Source of the DNA: a virus
Virus record (IMG/VR): IMGVR_UViG_3300036781_000632
Span: 1 to 29,486 of that record
Reading direction: 5' to 3' (one strand)
Length of the DNA stretch: 29,486 nt
Both the position numbers and the translations under genes were made by a program. Of the stretch, positions 1 to 7,610 are shown piece after piece. Each line of letters starts with the position of its first letter. Positions within the stretch are counted from its first letter, which is position 1. Below the pieces are notes generated by a model that had not been told where the DNA came from, ran no database searches, and was given only the letters and a program-made list of their open reading frames with translations.

Positions 1-713
1 CACCATTTTCCGCCGCTGCCAACCGGCGCGGCAAACGAGGTGAAATACCAATGCACATTAACGGGCCTCTCAGCCCAAAAATGATAAAGATAAATCGGCT
101 GCAGCCCGGCTTCGGCGTTCGTGTATTCGAGCGGCAGTTCAATCACCTGGACCGCGCGACGCTGAACATGTTCGGCAGGCATGGTCGCTTCCTCTTTGTC
201 GTCGCCGAAGCGCACATAATGAAGCCGACGCACCAGCGTGCCTGCAGGCGGAATTTCCGGGAGCGCGTCCGTGAGGGTGACGCGTTCGTTCGCTCCCTGA
301 TCGGTCACGTCGGCAATCAGCCCGCGTCGAATGGTTCCATTCGGATATTCCAACTGCAGGTGTTGGTCCGGGCGCGCGTCCCAATTCTCGGTGAGGTCCT
401 GAGTTTTGACGTCGAATATTTTCGTGCTCAGCCCGTTGACAAACGTCATCGCCTCAAGCGGCACCGGGAGCCAAAACCCGCGCAGCCGTCCAAACACGGC
501 CGTAACGAAGTCTTCGAACGCTGCAATGTCCGCTGCCGAGAATAAATCAACGGGGAAACTCCACGCGTTAACGGTGTGGTTTTCAATGGGCGAGAAGAAT
601 TCCGAGCCGAAGCCGATTTGTTGCTCACGCGGATCGAAGTCGATTTTACGCGACAGCGCTTCCGCCCAATTGATCGGGAATTCAAAGACTGGTCTGCCGA
701 GGTAAACACTCAT
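1..713 (-). CDS. Putative tail tip / distal tail protein (3' end outside window)
   Basis: The reading frame opens with ATG at 713 (MSVYLGRPVFEFPINWAEAL) and stays open to the window edge, so at least 237 residues are present and the C-terminus is missing. It is coupled to the upstream gene by an ATGA overlap. The segment FGRLRGFWLPVPLEAMTFVN, followed by beta-rich sequence, resembles N-terminal regions of tail-tip proteins of the DUF2460/DUF2163 kind found downstream of tape measures in siphoviruses and gene transfer agents; that resemblance is from memory. Its place, third gene after the tape measure, fits a tail-tip or baseplate hub component. Exact family uncertain. Confidence 0.6.
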   Translation of the reverse strand, partial: MSVYLGRPVFEFPINWAEALSRKIDFDPREQQIGFGSEFFSPIENHTVNAWSFPVDLFSAADIAAFEDFVTAVFGRLRGFWLPVPLEAMTFVNGLSTKIFDVKTQDLTENWDARPDQHLQLEYPNGTIRRGLIADVTDQGANERVTLTDALPEIPPAGTLVRRLHYVRFGDDKEEATMPAEHVQRRAVQVIELPLEYTNAEAGLQPIYLYHFWAERPVNVHWYFTSFAAPVGSGGKW

Positions 714-1174
714 CCGAAAATCATGTAAGTGCCATTGGGGATGTTGATCCCGATTCCCGACTGCGAGAGATTGCTGATCTGCACGAACGCAACATTGCGC
801 GTTAGGCTCATGGTTCCACCGGGAGCACTCGGCAACCCCGCGCTTACCATCACTGGAAAATTTGTGTCGGCCAGCGCCGTGGTAAAATTCACTTTAACCA
901 CGCTGCCCGAAACTTTGGTGAGAGAGGCGACGTTTTTCGTTGCCCCAAGAATGGTCCAGGCTCCGTTATAGCTGGCCACGACAAAATAGTTAAAGGTAAT
1001 CCCGGCAACGACCGCCACAGCTGCGGTTGCCGAGTCAACGGCAGATTGAGCAGTGTCGAGAGCGGTGGCGTCCTGAGACTCCATCGTGTCGATCAAATCG
1101 GAAAAGTCCTGCTGCGATGGAACGTCACCCGTTTGAAAAGCGGATTTTAATTGTGTGGATGTTTTTACACTCAT
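710..1174 (-). CDS. Small tail-associated structural protein
   Basis: 154 residues from the ATG at 1174 (MSVKTSTQLKSAFQTGDVPS). I prefer this start to an upstream in-frame ATG because it overlaps the previous stop as ATGA; the stop again overlaps the next start as ATGA. The N-terminal PSQQDFSDLIDTM stretch is of a type often seen at the start of phage tail-fibre-like proteins. After it come an Ala-rich helical linker (about residues 40-65) and a beta-rich C-terminus rich in Val, Thr, Ser and Asn that looks like a virion surface domain. It lies between two tail-tip genes, so a fibre or tip accessory role is inferred. No enzymatic motif seen. Confidence 0.6.
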   Translation of the reverse strand: MSVKTSTQLKSAFQTGDVPSQQDFSDLIDTMESQDATALDTAQSAVDSATAAVAVVAGITFNYFVVASYNGAWTILGATKNVASLTKVSGSVVKVNFTTALADTNFPVMVSAGLPSAPGGTMSLTRNVAFVQISNLSQSGIGINIPNGTYMIFG

Positions 1175-1824
1175 GAAACGACAAAGGTTGAACCGATTTT
1201 CCAACCGCCGATACCGTTGCTCGGCGCGGCGACATTTCCCACGGAGGCATTTCGTTCCGCTTCGGTTTGCGTGACGGTGATTGCAGGCACTTCGTGGTGG
1301 CTGCTCAACAGGTCCAAATCGTCGATGCTGAATTTTCCAAAGAAGAGCGGCCAGAACATCGTCCCAATCGGCCAGGTATTTTCCGGCAGGATATCCAGAT
1401 GCAAAATGTTTCCGACATCCAGCGCGCTGACCTGGACGACATCAAACCGTGTGTCATCAGCGCCAAGCAGGACCGCATAATCGCCCGCCAGCCACGGCCA
1501 GCCGACCGGATCGTTCCACGTCAGCAAATTCGCACCCGCGACAAGCTCTTGAGCCAATGCCGTCCCGCGCCCAAAATAAGGAAGACAGGCCAGCGCGCTC
1601 TTTTTTGCGGCATCGATGCGGAGAGCGAACCGGGCGCGTTCTTCCAGTGTGCGCGGCAGAAACGAAACCGTAAGACTGCGACGTGGCAGGACGCGCATGC
1701 CTTGACGAGCTTCGCCGCCAGGCAGCGCCGTCGAAATGTTCGTTTCCCATTCGCGCGTCGTCTGTGGCGGCGTGTCCCAATTGGGGCGATGCGGGAAAAG
1801 AATATGATCTTCGACGGTCGTCAT
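1171..1824 (-). CDS. Putative distal tail / tail-tip protein
   Basis: 217 residues, beginning MTTVEDHILFPHRPNWDTPP. ATGA overlaps at both ends place it tightly between the tape measure and the next tip gene. It has W/P-rich beta segments (RVLPRRSLTVSFLPRTLEER, WPWLAGDYAVLL, ENTWPIGTMFWPLFFG) typical of tail-tip hub modules, and no signal peptide or membrane segment. Position directly downstream of the tape measure matches the distal-tail-protein slot of siphoviruses, though the length and sequence do not let me name a family. Structural role likely, identity inferred from synteny. Confidence 0.6.
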   Translation of the reverse strand: MTTVEDHILFPHRPNWDTPPQTTREWETNISTALPGGEARQGMRVLPRRSLTVSFLPRTLEERARFALRIDAAKKSALACLPYFGRGTALAQELVAGANLLTWNDPVGWPWLAGDYAVLLGADDTRFDVVQVSALDVGNILHLDILPENTWPIGTMFWPLFFGKFSIDDLDLLSSHHEVPAITVTQTEAERNASVGNVAAPSNGIGGWKIGSTFVVS

Positions 1825-4800
1825 GTTTCGATCCCAATGTCACGGCGATGCTCTCGACCGAGTTGAATGAAGACTTTGCGGCCCTCTTTCGATTTCATGA
1901 AGTCGACCAACTCAGCACGTCCCCGGATGATCCCCACAGTGAGCGTGTGGCCTTCCACGTTCACATTGCCGTTTCCACCGCCGTTGGCATTAACGCCGAC
2001 CGGAACCAGCCCCATGCTCGGCGCAATCGCGCCAGCGAGGTCCTGCGCGCGAACAGCGCCGGTCCTGATGTCCTCAAAGAAGCCGACACCGAAGTCGCGG
2101 ACGCGGGCAGCCGGGATCACGAATTCTCCTTTCGAAAGACGCGCCGGAATGCTGTCGCTGGTTTCCGATCCCGGTCCCTGCACCAGACCGCCTTTGGCAA
2201 ATACCGCAGCGGCTTCCAAGCCCGCAAACACAGCAGCAAACGCGAGCGGCGCGAGCAACCAGCCGACATAAGGAATGTCCGCGACCGAACTCGCGGCCTT
2301 GACGGCAGCGAGAAAGATATACGGCTGTGCTTCCAAAAAAGCGCCCAGTCGGCGAAGGAGGCTCTGAGCCAATGAAGCAGCCGTCATTGCCAATTCCCCG
2401 CCGATGTGAGCGACTACACGCACGGCCATTTGGGCAACATGAAAAATGGTTTCAAACAATCTGAAAGCATTGCGCGAAGACGCGCCGGTCCCGGTCGCTG
2501 CCGTCTGAGCGCCTTCGCCTGCGGCGTGGATCGCCGTGCGCGTGGCCGTGTGCCCGGCAAATAACGCCGTGATGCCAAGCTGAGTTGCCGCCCAACGGAT
2601 CAGCATCATGATGTTCGAAGTGACCCAATCCGCGACCATGTTGGAAAAGGATTGCACCATCGATTTCTCGATGCTCTGGCCGACGCCTACAAAAAAGGAT
2701 TTCAGCGTTCCTCCCTTGGTGATGAGCGTGTCGAGCGCATCGGATAGCCCGTCGCGCAATCCCTTGAAAGGCGAGACGATCAAATCGGCGAGGTTTTTCG
2801 ACGTGCTGGAAACGGAATTATAAAACTCGGACCAATCGCGCTTCAGCGACCCAACAAAGCTTTGCGAGTCGGAAAGTTCCTTCGACTTCGTCTGCAGCTG
2901 CAGCTGCTCACCGAGCAGTGCGTTAATTTGGTTCTGCAAATCAATCTTCTGTTGATCGTCATTGGATTCCGCTTTGCGCTGGACCAGTTGGTCTATGAGC
3001 ACCTGCTTCTTTGCAATTTCGTCATCCAACAACGGCAGCAGTTGCTTGACGCGTTCCTTGTCCGTCAAATAAGGATCGGCCTCGACGCGCGAGACATTCA
3101 GTTCGTCGTTGTTGATTCCACCCGACGCGCGCGCCGCCGCCAGATCGCGCGCGTGCTGGCGGAGTTGGATTTGCGTGTCCAACTGTGTCTGCGCATTATC
3201 GCGGCCCAATTTGCGCAAGGCGTCCTTCGCCTGCTGCAGCTTCAATTGCAGATCATTCCGTTCGAGCGTCAATTGCGTCGCCTCGGCCAGCTTGCCTTCA
3301 CTGCTTGCGCGCGCCAGCTCATCGGTCTTCAGCTTTAACTGCTCGGCGATGACGGTAATTTGCCGCTGGATATCGAGGCGATCTTCGTTGAACTGCGCGC
3401 GCAACGCGGTCGACCGCGCCTTCATGTATTGCTCGAACGAAAGAATTCCCTGCTGATAGAGCGCCTCTTCGTTTTTGATGACCGCTGCCGAGTTGTCGCG
3501 GCTGGCCTGCGCTGAAAGGGTGAGCAGCTTCGCGGCAAACTCGCGGGCCATTCTGGCGAGTTGAGTCGAGAACGCCGACTGCGCCCGAGCTTGATCGGCA
3601 GCGGCTTGCGTCTTCGCGTTTTCTCCTGATGTTTTGCCGAGCGTATCATCGCGGTCCTGCGCCGCCTTATCGGAAATGGCGGTGAAGGTTGTGGAGTAAC
3701 CGTTGATGATTTTTTCCCGCTGCCTCGCGAACGCGACGAGTTTCGCATTCGCGTCCACCAGGCTCTGCTCAAAACCTGTCGTGTTGATTTTGGGAACGCC
3801 GGGAATCTGGTTCCAATATTTGGCGATTTCTATCACTCCGCGGTTAACCGCGGCTTCAGCGGCAACCATCCCCTCCTCGAAAAGAACTTTTATTATTTCC
3901 CATCCGGCCTTGACCGTGGCAATGACAACTTCGAAGAAAAATCTCCAGCCGATGATCGAAACCTGAATCCATTGGTCAAGCGTCCGCGAGCCGATCTTTA
4001 TTTCGCCGAGAAAGCGGCCTGCGTTCCAGCCTGCGAAACCAGAGGCAACCGCCGCGCCCCATGAAGCGGTCATGGTTCCGATGCTTGTCGTAAAAAGCAG
4101 GTAGCGCGCCTGAACGATGTTCATGGCTTCAACACCCAATCCAGAGAAGGCATACCAAAAGGCCGCGATCACATTCCGCGTGCCAATAAAGGTTTTTATC
4201 CCAAGCGTTAATAGTGTGAGTGCTCCGATCACGATGGAAATTTTGGTGATGCCGTCTCCGAGCCAACGCCCCAAACTGCCTCCTGCCGATTGTAGCAGTT
4301 TGATAAAGAAGCCCGGCTGCGCATTTACTTTTTTCCACCACTCATCTGTGGCATTGAGTCCACGCGCCAAACCGGCAAAAAAAGGTTCAACCGCCGAATT
4401 GTAGACGCCTCCGAGCGTTTCCTTCAGATGCTCAGTCGCCAATTGAAATTGGATCAATCCTTTTGGCGTCGCATTGAACGAGGCGAGTGCGCTCCCACCT
4501 ACCTGCCGGTTCACCTGGTCAAACACGGATTGAAGCCGCTCCACCAACGGCAGCGACTTGTCGACCTGGACGGTAAATCCCCGCACGCTCTGTGTGTTGC
4601 CGTCCAACACCAGACCGAGCCGTTGCGCCGCCGAGGTAGCGTCCGTCCCCATCGCCGCCGCCATGTCGAGCGTGAGCATGACAAACCGCTCCATGTTTTC
4701 TTTACCCACGCCAAACTGGGTGAGAATGCGCTGCACCTGGCGAATAGTGTCGTCGGTGGTTCCGGTGACTTTTTCAGTGGCGTCCGCAATTTCCGCCAGC

Positions 4801-5081
4801 AGCGCGACGTATTCTGGTGAGTATTGTCCTGTCGATTTGAGTGCAGCCACAAGTTGCGCCTGCGACTTCGCCGCGTTGATGGCTTCCGTCGAATAATCCT
4901 TCAGGGCATGAACACCAAACAACGCCAGCGCGCCCTGGAAGGCCGTCTGCAGCGCCGCGCCGCCGTTATTCACTGCCTTGTTGAACTCGTCAAAGCGGGA
5001 CGCAACGGTGTTGATGGTGCCGAGCACGCCTTGGAATCCGGCCTGCAGCCAGTTGATTTGAATCTTGATTTCCGTCGCCAT
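1821..5081 (-). CDS. Tail tape measure protein
   Basis: 1086 residues from ATG 5081 (MATEIKIQINWLQAGFQGVL). Tape measure proteins fill the tail tube, set its length and help DNA enter the cell. Three features support the call. The N-terminus is helical with repeated SAAQRLGLVLDG-type motifs. A long Gln/Ala/Lys-rich coiled coil runs from about 480 to 740. Hydrophobic segments occur near 285-310, 380-400 and 940-960. Residues 961-1000 carry the motif GGLVQGPGSETSDSIPARLS followed by KGEFVIPA, which is common near the C-termini of tape measures. It follows the tail assembly chaperone genes, as expected. At the usual 1.5 angstrom per residue a tail of roughly 160 nm would follow (inference). Coupled to the next gene by ATGA. 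Confidence 0.93.
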   Translation of the reverse strand: MATEIKIQINWLQAGFQGVLGTINTVASRFDEFNKAVNNGGAALQTAFQGALALFGVHALKDYSTEAINAAKSQAQLVAALKSTGQYSPEYVALLAEIADATEKVTGTTDDTIRQVQRILTQFGVGKENMERFVMLTLDMAAAMGTDATSAAQRLGLVLDGNTQSVRGFTVQVDKSLPLVERLQSVFDQVNRQVGGSALASFNATPKGLIQFQLATEHLKETLGGVYNSAVEPFFAGLARGLNATDEWWKKVNAQPGFFIKLLQSAGGSLGRWLGDGITKISIVIGALTLLTLGIKTFIGTRNVIAAFWYAFSGLGVEAMNIVQARYLLFTTSIGTMTASWGAAVASGFAGWNAGRFLGEIKIGSRTLDQWIQVSIIGWRFFFEVVIATVKAGWEIIKVLFEEGMVAAEAAVNRGVIEIAKYWNQIPGVPKINTTGFEQSLVDANAKLVAFARQREKIINGYSTTFTAISDKAAQDRDDTLGKTSGENAKTQAAADQARAQSAFSTQLARMAREFAAKLLTLSAQASRDNSAAVIKNEEALYQQGILSFEQYMKARSTALRAQFNEDRLDIQRQITVIAEQLKLKTDELARASSEGKLAEATQLTLERNDLQLKLQQAKDALRKLGRDNAQTQLDTQIQLRQHARDLAAARASGGINNDELNVSRVEADPYLTDKERVKQLLPLLDDEIAKKQVLIDQLVQRKAESNDDQQKIDLQNQINALLGEQLQLQTKSKELSDSQSFVGSLKRDWSEFYNSVSSTSKNLADLIVSPFKGLRDGLSDALDTLITKGGTLKSFFVGVGQSIEKSMVQSFSNMVADWVTSNIMMLIRWAATQLGITALFAGHTATRTAIHAAGEGAQTAATGTGASSRNAFRLFETIFHVAQMAVRVVAHIGGELAMTAASLAQSLLRRLGAFLEAQPYIFLAAVKAASSVADIPYVGWLLAPLAFAAVFAGLEAAAVFAKGGLVQGPGSETSDSIPARLSKGEFVIPAARVRDFGVGFFEDIRTGAVRAQDLAGAIAPSMGLVPVGVNANGGGNGNVNVEGHTLTVGIIRGRAELVDFMKSKEGRKVFIQLGREHRRDIGIET

Positions 5082-5098
5082 GGGATTACGTTTTCGCC

Positions 5099-5299
5099 GT
5101 GGTTTATGTGATCCTATTTCCGGTGATACTCTTCCTGCTATTCGTCCTGGCAGCGTTCATCGTCCTGTCAATTGCCGCCGATCCGCTTCCCTGGATCGTT
5201 TGCCTGGTTATTTGCTTCGGCGTTTTCATTTGCTGCGGTTACTTCTTTTTCCGTGACGTGTGGCGCGAGTGGCGCGCCGAACGTCGATCCAAGCCCTAA
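5099..5299 (+). CDS. Small two-helix membrane protein on the opposite strand (possible moron)
   Basis: 66 residues starting at GTG 5099, with GTG 5108 as an alternative; no Shine-Dalgarno is evident. Two hydrophobic segments (about 4-26 and 31-50) are separated by ADPLP and followed by a charged tail RDVWREWRAERRSKP. The topology would suit an inner-membrane mini-protein, for example a holin-like or superinfection-exclusion protein, but no family is recognised. It fills exactly the gap between the tape measure start and the chaperone stop, and its TAA overlaps the opposing TAG. An opposite-strand gene inside a late operon resembles a moron insertion. It could still be spurious, since a 41-residue frame exists on the other strand. 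Confidence 0.42.
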   Translation: MVYVILFPVILFLLFVLAAFIVLSIAADPLPWIVCLVICFGVFICCGYFFFRDVWREWRAERRSKP

Positions 5300-5828
5300 C
5301 GCTTTTTCATTTGATCGTTTTGCCGCTTCAGCGCGGCCTGCCTCTTCTCGCAGTAGAACTCCAGTTGCCGCAGGGTTAAGCTATAAAGCCACGTTTCGCT
5401 GTAACCCTGCGACACCATGAAGTCGATTATTTCGCCGATGGCGTCTTCGCCGGTGGCGCGGCGAACAGACTTGCCAGCCGACTGCCAATTTTTTTTGCGC
5501 GGTCCATGATGGTTGCGCTCAAATTCACTTCGAGCGAAGCCTCCAGCAGCAGCATGACATCTCCGAGCGAACGCTTATTCAGCCATTCCTCATCCTTGCC
5601 GGTCGTGCCAATAATCAAGCGCGTGCTCAAGTCCTGGCTGCTCATGACCAGGCTGGTGATTGCCTTCGCATCAAGACTCATCTTGCCGTCCTCGGTGATG
5701 AATTTACCGGCGTGTTCGCTGAGTTTGTCGAGCAACTGCCAGAGCGCGGGCCACGTGAGTTCGCGCACGACGATTTCGCCGTCGTGAAGCTTCACGTCCG
5801 TTACGGGGTTTAAAACTTTTGTTTCCAT
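5296..5828 (-). CDS. Tail assembly chaperone, long frameshift product (G-T type fusion)
   Basis: The frame overlapping the end of the short chaperone encodes a plausible C-terminal extension (EDAIGEIIDFMVSQGYSETW, then LYSLTLRQLEFYCEKRQAAL and a basic end) that ends at TAG 5298-5296. It has no obvious start of its own except an internal ATG. A -1 shift on A AAA AAA at 5496-5490 joins residues 1-113 of the short protein to 64 more residues, giving 177. Lambda gpG/gpGT and many siphoviruses make a short and a long chaperone this way, just upstream of the tape measure, to load the tape measure for tube assembly. The position here is identical. The shift itself is inferred, not shown. Confidence 0.75.
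5427..5828 (-). CDS. Tail assembly chaperone, short form (G-like)
   Basis: 133 residues from ATG 5828, METKVLNPVTDVKLHDGEIV. It is a mostly helical acidic-to-neutral protein with WPALWQLLDKLSEHAGKF, WLNKRSLGDVMLLLEASLEV and a short Pro/Ala-rich tail APPAKTPSAK. It sits between the tail tube region and the tape measure, which is the tail chaperone slot. It is the zero-frame product of the frameshift pair; the shift site falls at codons A111-K112-K113, leaving 20 residues that would be replaced in the long form. Two bases separate its start from the preceding stop. The family is inferred from position and architecture rather than from strong motif identity. Confidence 0.75.
   Translation of the reverse strand: METKVLNPVTDVKLHDGEIVVRELTWPALWQLLDKLSEHAGKFITEDGKMSLDAKAITSLVMSSQDLSTRLIIGTTGKDEEWLNKRSLGDVMLLLEASLEVNLSATIMDRAKKIGSRLASLFAAPPAKTPSAK
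5490..5496 (-). promoter_or_regulatory. Candidate -1 ribosomal frameshift site A AAA AAA
   Basis: On the minus strand the sequence is GCAAAAAAAATTGG, and the zero-frame codons are GCA AAA AAA ATT. This is the classic X XXY YYZ heptamer in the correct phase. Slippage by -1 leads into a frame open for 64 codons that encodes a chaperone-like C-terminus. The eight-A run (5489-5496) lies about 60 bases before the zero-frame stop. No pseudoknot was worked out. Confidence 0.72.
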
Positions 5829-5830
5829 GA

Positions 5831-6760
5831 TCAGGGAATTTGAGGGGCGTTGGTGGTCGCGCCGGATGTTTCCGAAGTGGGAAGGCCGGGCGCGCTGCTC
5901 GTCGGATGGCTCGAACTGGAGGACGGCACCAGCGTGTAATGAACGTAGCGGTTCATGATCGCGAAATAGTTCGTTGCCTCATGGCTCGTCAGCGATGTGC
6001 CGAACGAAGCGGCGTGCACCGTTGCCAAAGCAAATCCGTCCAGAGCAATGGAGGGGAAATGGCCGCTCGAAATGTTTCCCAACACACGCACTGAATTTGT
6101 CGGTATCGCGCCGGGCGCAAGGTGGTTCGTGTTTAAACCCCGATCCGCCATTGTGAAGGTTGTGGTATCTGACCGGACGGCAAGGAGGTTTCCCCGTGTT
6201 CCGTATTCCGTGTCGCCCGCAATATAATTTGGATCAGCCGCGCCCAGGTGAGCGTCAACTAATCCGACACCGCCCCATGCATCAGCTTGAGCGTTCGCTA
6301 AGACCGGCCCTTCGTCGCTCCCTGGCAAAGCTTCCGCCCATGCGTAAAGGTGGAATTCATTTGTCAGCGTGGATCGATTGGTCTGGTAATACCCGGTATC
6401 GCCCCAGGCCGTTGAACCATTCCCGCGAACGCCCGTTGCAATAAATGTCGGGCTTCCATGCCAGGTAATCGGCCAGTTGGTCGAGACCAGGTTCAGCGCG
6501 CATGCATTGGAATTGCCACCCGCAAACGGATAGAGAGCGTCCAATTTCGTCCAGAGACTCGCTGTCTTCAGATCGATCACGAGCCGGTTGAGGCGCGCCT
6601 TGTCCGCCGTGTTGGTGATTCCGGCGCGCGTGAAGAACGCCAGTGCGTCGTTATCATTCGTCAGTCCGCCGCTCGAAGGCAGGCGCGGCGAATTGGTGGT
6701 CTGCGCACAGGCCGGAATGGCGAGCAGCGCGCAGAGTGCAAATATATTTAAGAATTTCAT
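5831..6760 (-). CDS. Secreted LamG/concanavalin-like virion-associated protein
   Basis: 309 residues with a clear N-terminal signal peptide (MKFLNIFALCALLAIPACAQ), a probable signal peptidase I site after ACA, or less likely a lipobox at C18. Residues 60-85 (RLNRLVIDLKTASLWTKLDA, then LYPFAGG) match a motif I associate with phage proteins carrying a LamG/concanavalin-type beta sandwich, often tail-fibre related. The body is rich in Thr, Ser, Asn and Gly, and the C-terminus is a Ser/Pro/Thr tail. It lies between the tail tube and chaperone genes, 2 bases from the chaperone start, so it belongs to the late operon. A signal peptide on such a protein is odd; it may be exported to the cell surface rather than packaged. 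Confidence 0.65.
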   Translation of the reverse strand: MKFLNIFALCALLAIPACAQTTNSPRLPSSGGLTNDNDALAFFTRAGITNTADKARLNRLVIDLKTASLWTKLDALYPFAGGNSNACALNLVSTNWPITWHGSPTFIATGVRGNGSTAWGDTGYYQTNRSTLTNEFHLYAWAEALPGSDEGPVLANAQADAWGGVGLVDAHLGAADPNYIAGDTEYGTRGNLLAVRSDTTTFTMADRGLNTNHLAPGAIPTNSVRVLGNISSGHFPSIALDGFALATVHAASFGTSLTSHEATNYFAIMNRYVHYTLVPSSSSSHPTSSAPGLPTSETSGATTNAPQIP

Positions 6761-6792
6761 GTCGGTTATTCGTTAATTAATGGCGTCGGTTT

Positions 6793-6969
6793 TTATGGTG
6801 TCGATTTAGGCTGCGCCGCCGGGCTTGGAGGAGGCGTAGGCGAAGGCGTTTCCTTTTTTTTTGCACCAGGCACTTTGACCTGCTCCATCGGAACGTTGCG
6901 AACGAGGGTGACTTGGCCGGATACCAGGTGCTTAGGCAAGCGCGGCGGTTTCAAGTTTGGATTTTTCAT
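6793..6969 (-). CDS. Pro-rich mini-protein
   Basis: 58 residues, ATG at 6969 to TAA at 6795-6793. It starts MKNPNLKPPRLPKHLVSGQV, continues with a short valine-rich segment, and ends in a Lys/Pro/Thr-rich tail (KKKETPSPTPPPSP). No signal peptide, membrane segment or known domain is visible. It lies between the tail tube gene and the secreted LamG-like gene in the same direction, with normal spacing for this operon. It contains an eight-A run (GCA AAA AAA AAG) in the phase needed for a -1 slip, which would lead to a short alternative tail of 16 residues. Function unknown; a short basic protein linked to tail assembly is possible. Confidence 0.5.
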   Translation of the reverse strand: MKNPNLKPPRLPKHLVSGQVTLVRNVPMEQVKVPGAKKKETPSPTPPPSPAAQPKSTP

Positions 6970-7002
6970 ATTCAGAATTTTAGATGGTGGGGCGTCGCCG
7001 TC

Positions 7003-7021
7003 CGCGAGGACCGTCCTCGCG
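7003..7021. repeat. Perfect hairpin downstream of the tail tube gene
   Basis: CGCGAGGA-CCG-TCCTCGCG forms an 8-bp perfect stem with a 3-base loop, ten bases after the stop of the tail tube gene. No T-run follows on the minus strand, so it is not a classic intrinsic terminator; it could stabilise the 3' end of an abundant message. A near copy (GAGGACCGCAGTCCTCGCGAG) lies at 23756-23776, suggesting a dispersed palindromic repeat family. Confidence 0.6.
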
Positions 7022-7031
7022 AGCCGGTTCT

Positions 7032-7580
7032 TTATGCTTCGGTTCCGAGGGCTTGCGTGTTGAGATCGTTCTGGAAGAGCATGAACGTCAGTTCCGGCTT
7101 GATGACTTCGCCAGCGCCGCCCTTAAGCGTGCCGGTAAATTTCATCTTGCCCCACCAATTGGCCGCGAGAATTTGCGTCCCGTCCTGATCGCGATTATTC
7201 ATGATCATCCAGCCGCGCGGGCTGGTCTTTTGGTCGGGGTTGAATTGGAAACTGTTCGGCGTCAGCGGAGCGGCGCTACGGAAGAAAAGCCCCGTCGCAA
7301 ATGCCGTCAGGAAATTCGTGGTGAACTTGTATTCAATGTCACCGCCAAGCTCCAATTCGTCCTTCAGGACTTTGCGACCGATGCGCGAATCGTAGATTTT
7401 TACGTCGGTGGGATTTTGACGGCTGCCCTCCCACGCTTCGATGCTCTTCAGGTCGACCCACCCGGCATCGTCCGGATCAGGCATGTGCGTTTCGCTGCAG
7501 GCGACGTCACCTTCATCATTTTTCCCTTCAGGGAAGAACAGGACTACCGCGCCGAGCGCTTTTGTTTCTTCGATTATCAT
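7032..7580 (-). CDS. Putative major tail tube protein
   Basis: 182 residues starting MIIEETKALGAVVLFFPEGK. Soluble, beta-rich and acidic, without signal peptide or membrane segment. Segments such as DVKIYDSRIGRKVLKDELEL, FTTNFLTAFATGLFF and WWGKMKFTGTLKGGAGEVIK have the alternating pattern expected of a tube-forming beta sandwich. It lies between the tail terminator/connector genes and the chaperone-tape measure genes, the standard place of the tube protein. A strong hairpin follows the stop, as often seen after highly expressed virion genes. No specific family is recognised, so the call rests on synteny and fold-like character. Confidence 0.68.
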   Translation of the reverse strand: MIIEETKALGAVVLFFPEGKNDEGDVACSETHMPDPDDAGWVDLKSIEAWEGSRQNPTDVKIYDSRIGRKVLKDELELGGDIEYKFTTNFLTAFATGLFFRSAAPLTPNSFQFNPDQKTSPRGWMIMNNRDQDGTQILAANWWGKMKFTGTLKGGAGEVIKPELTFMLFQNDLNTQALGTEA

Positions 7581-7610
7581 AGTTTTCGATTTTGGTTTGT
7601 GGGTTTGTGG

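Noticed and set aside
5104-5229. 41-codon frame on the minus strand (MKTPKQITRQTIQGSGSAAI) between chaperone and tape measure
   Set aside because: Short, polar and uncoupled; the opposite-strand hydrophobic frame explains the gap better.
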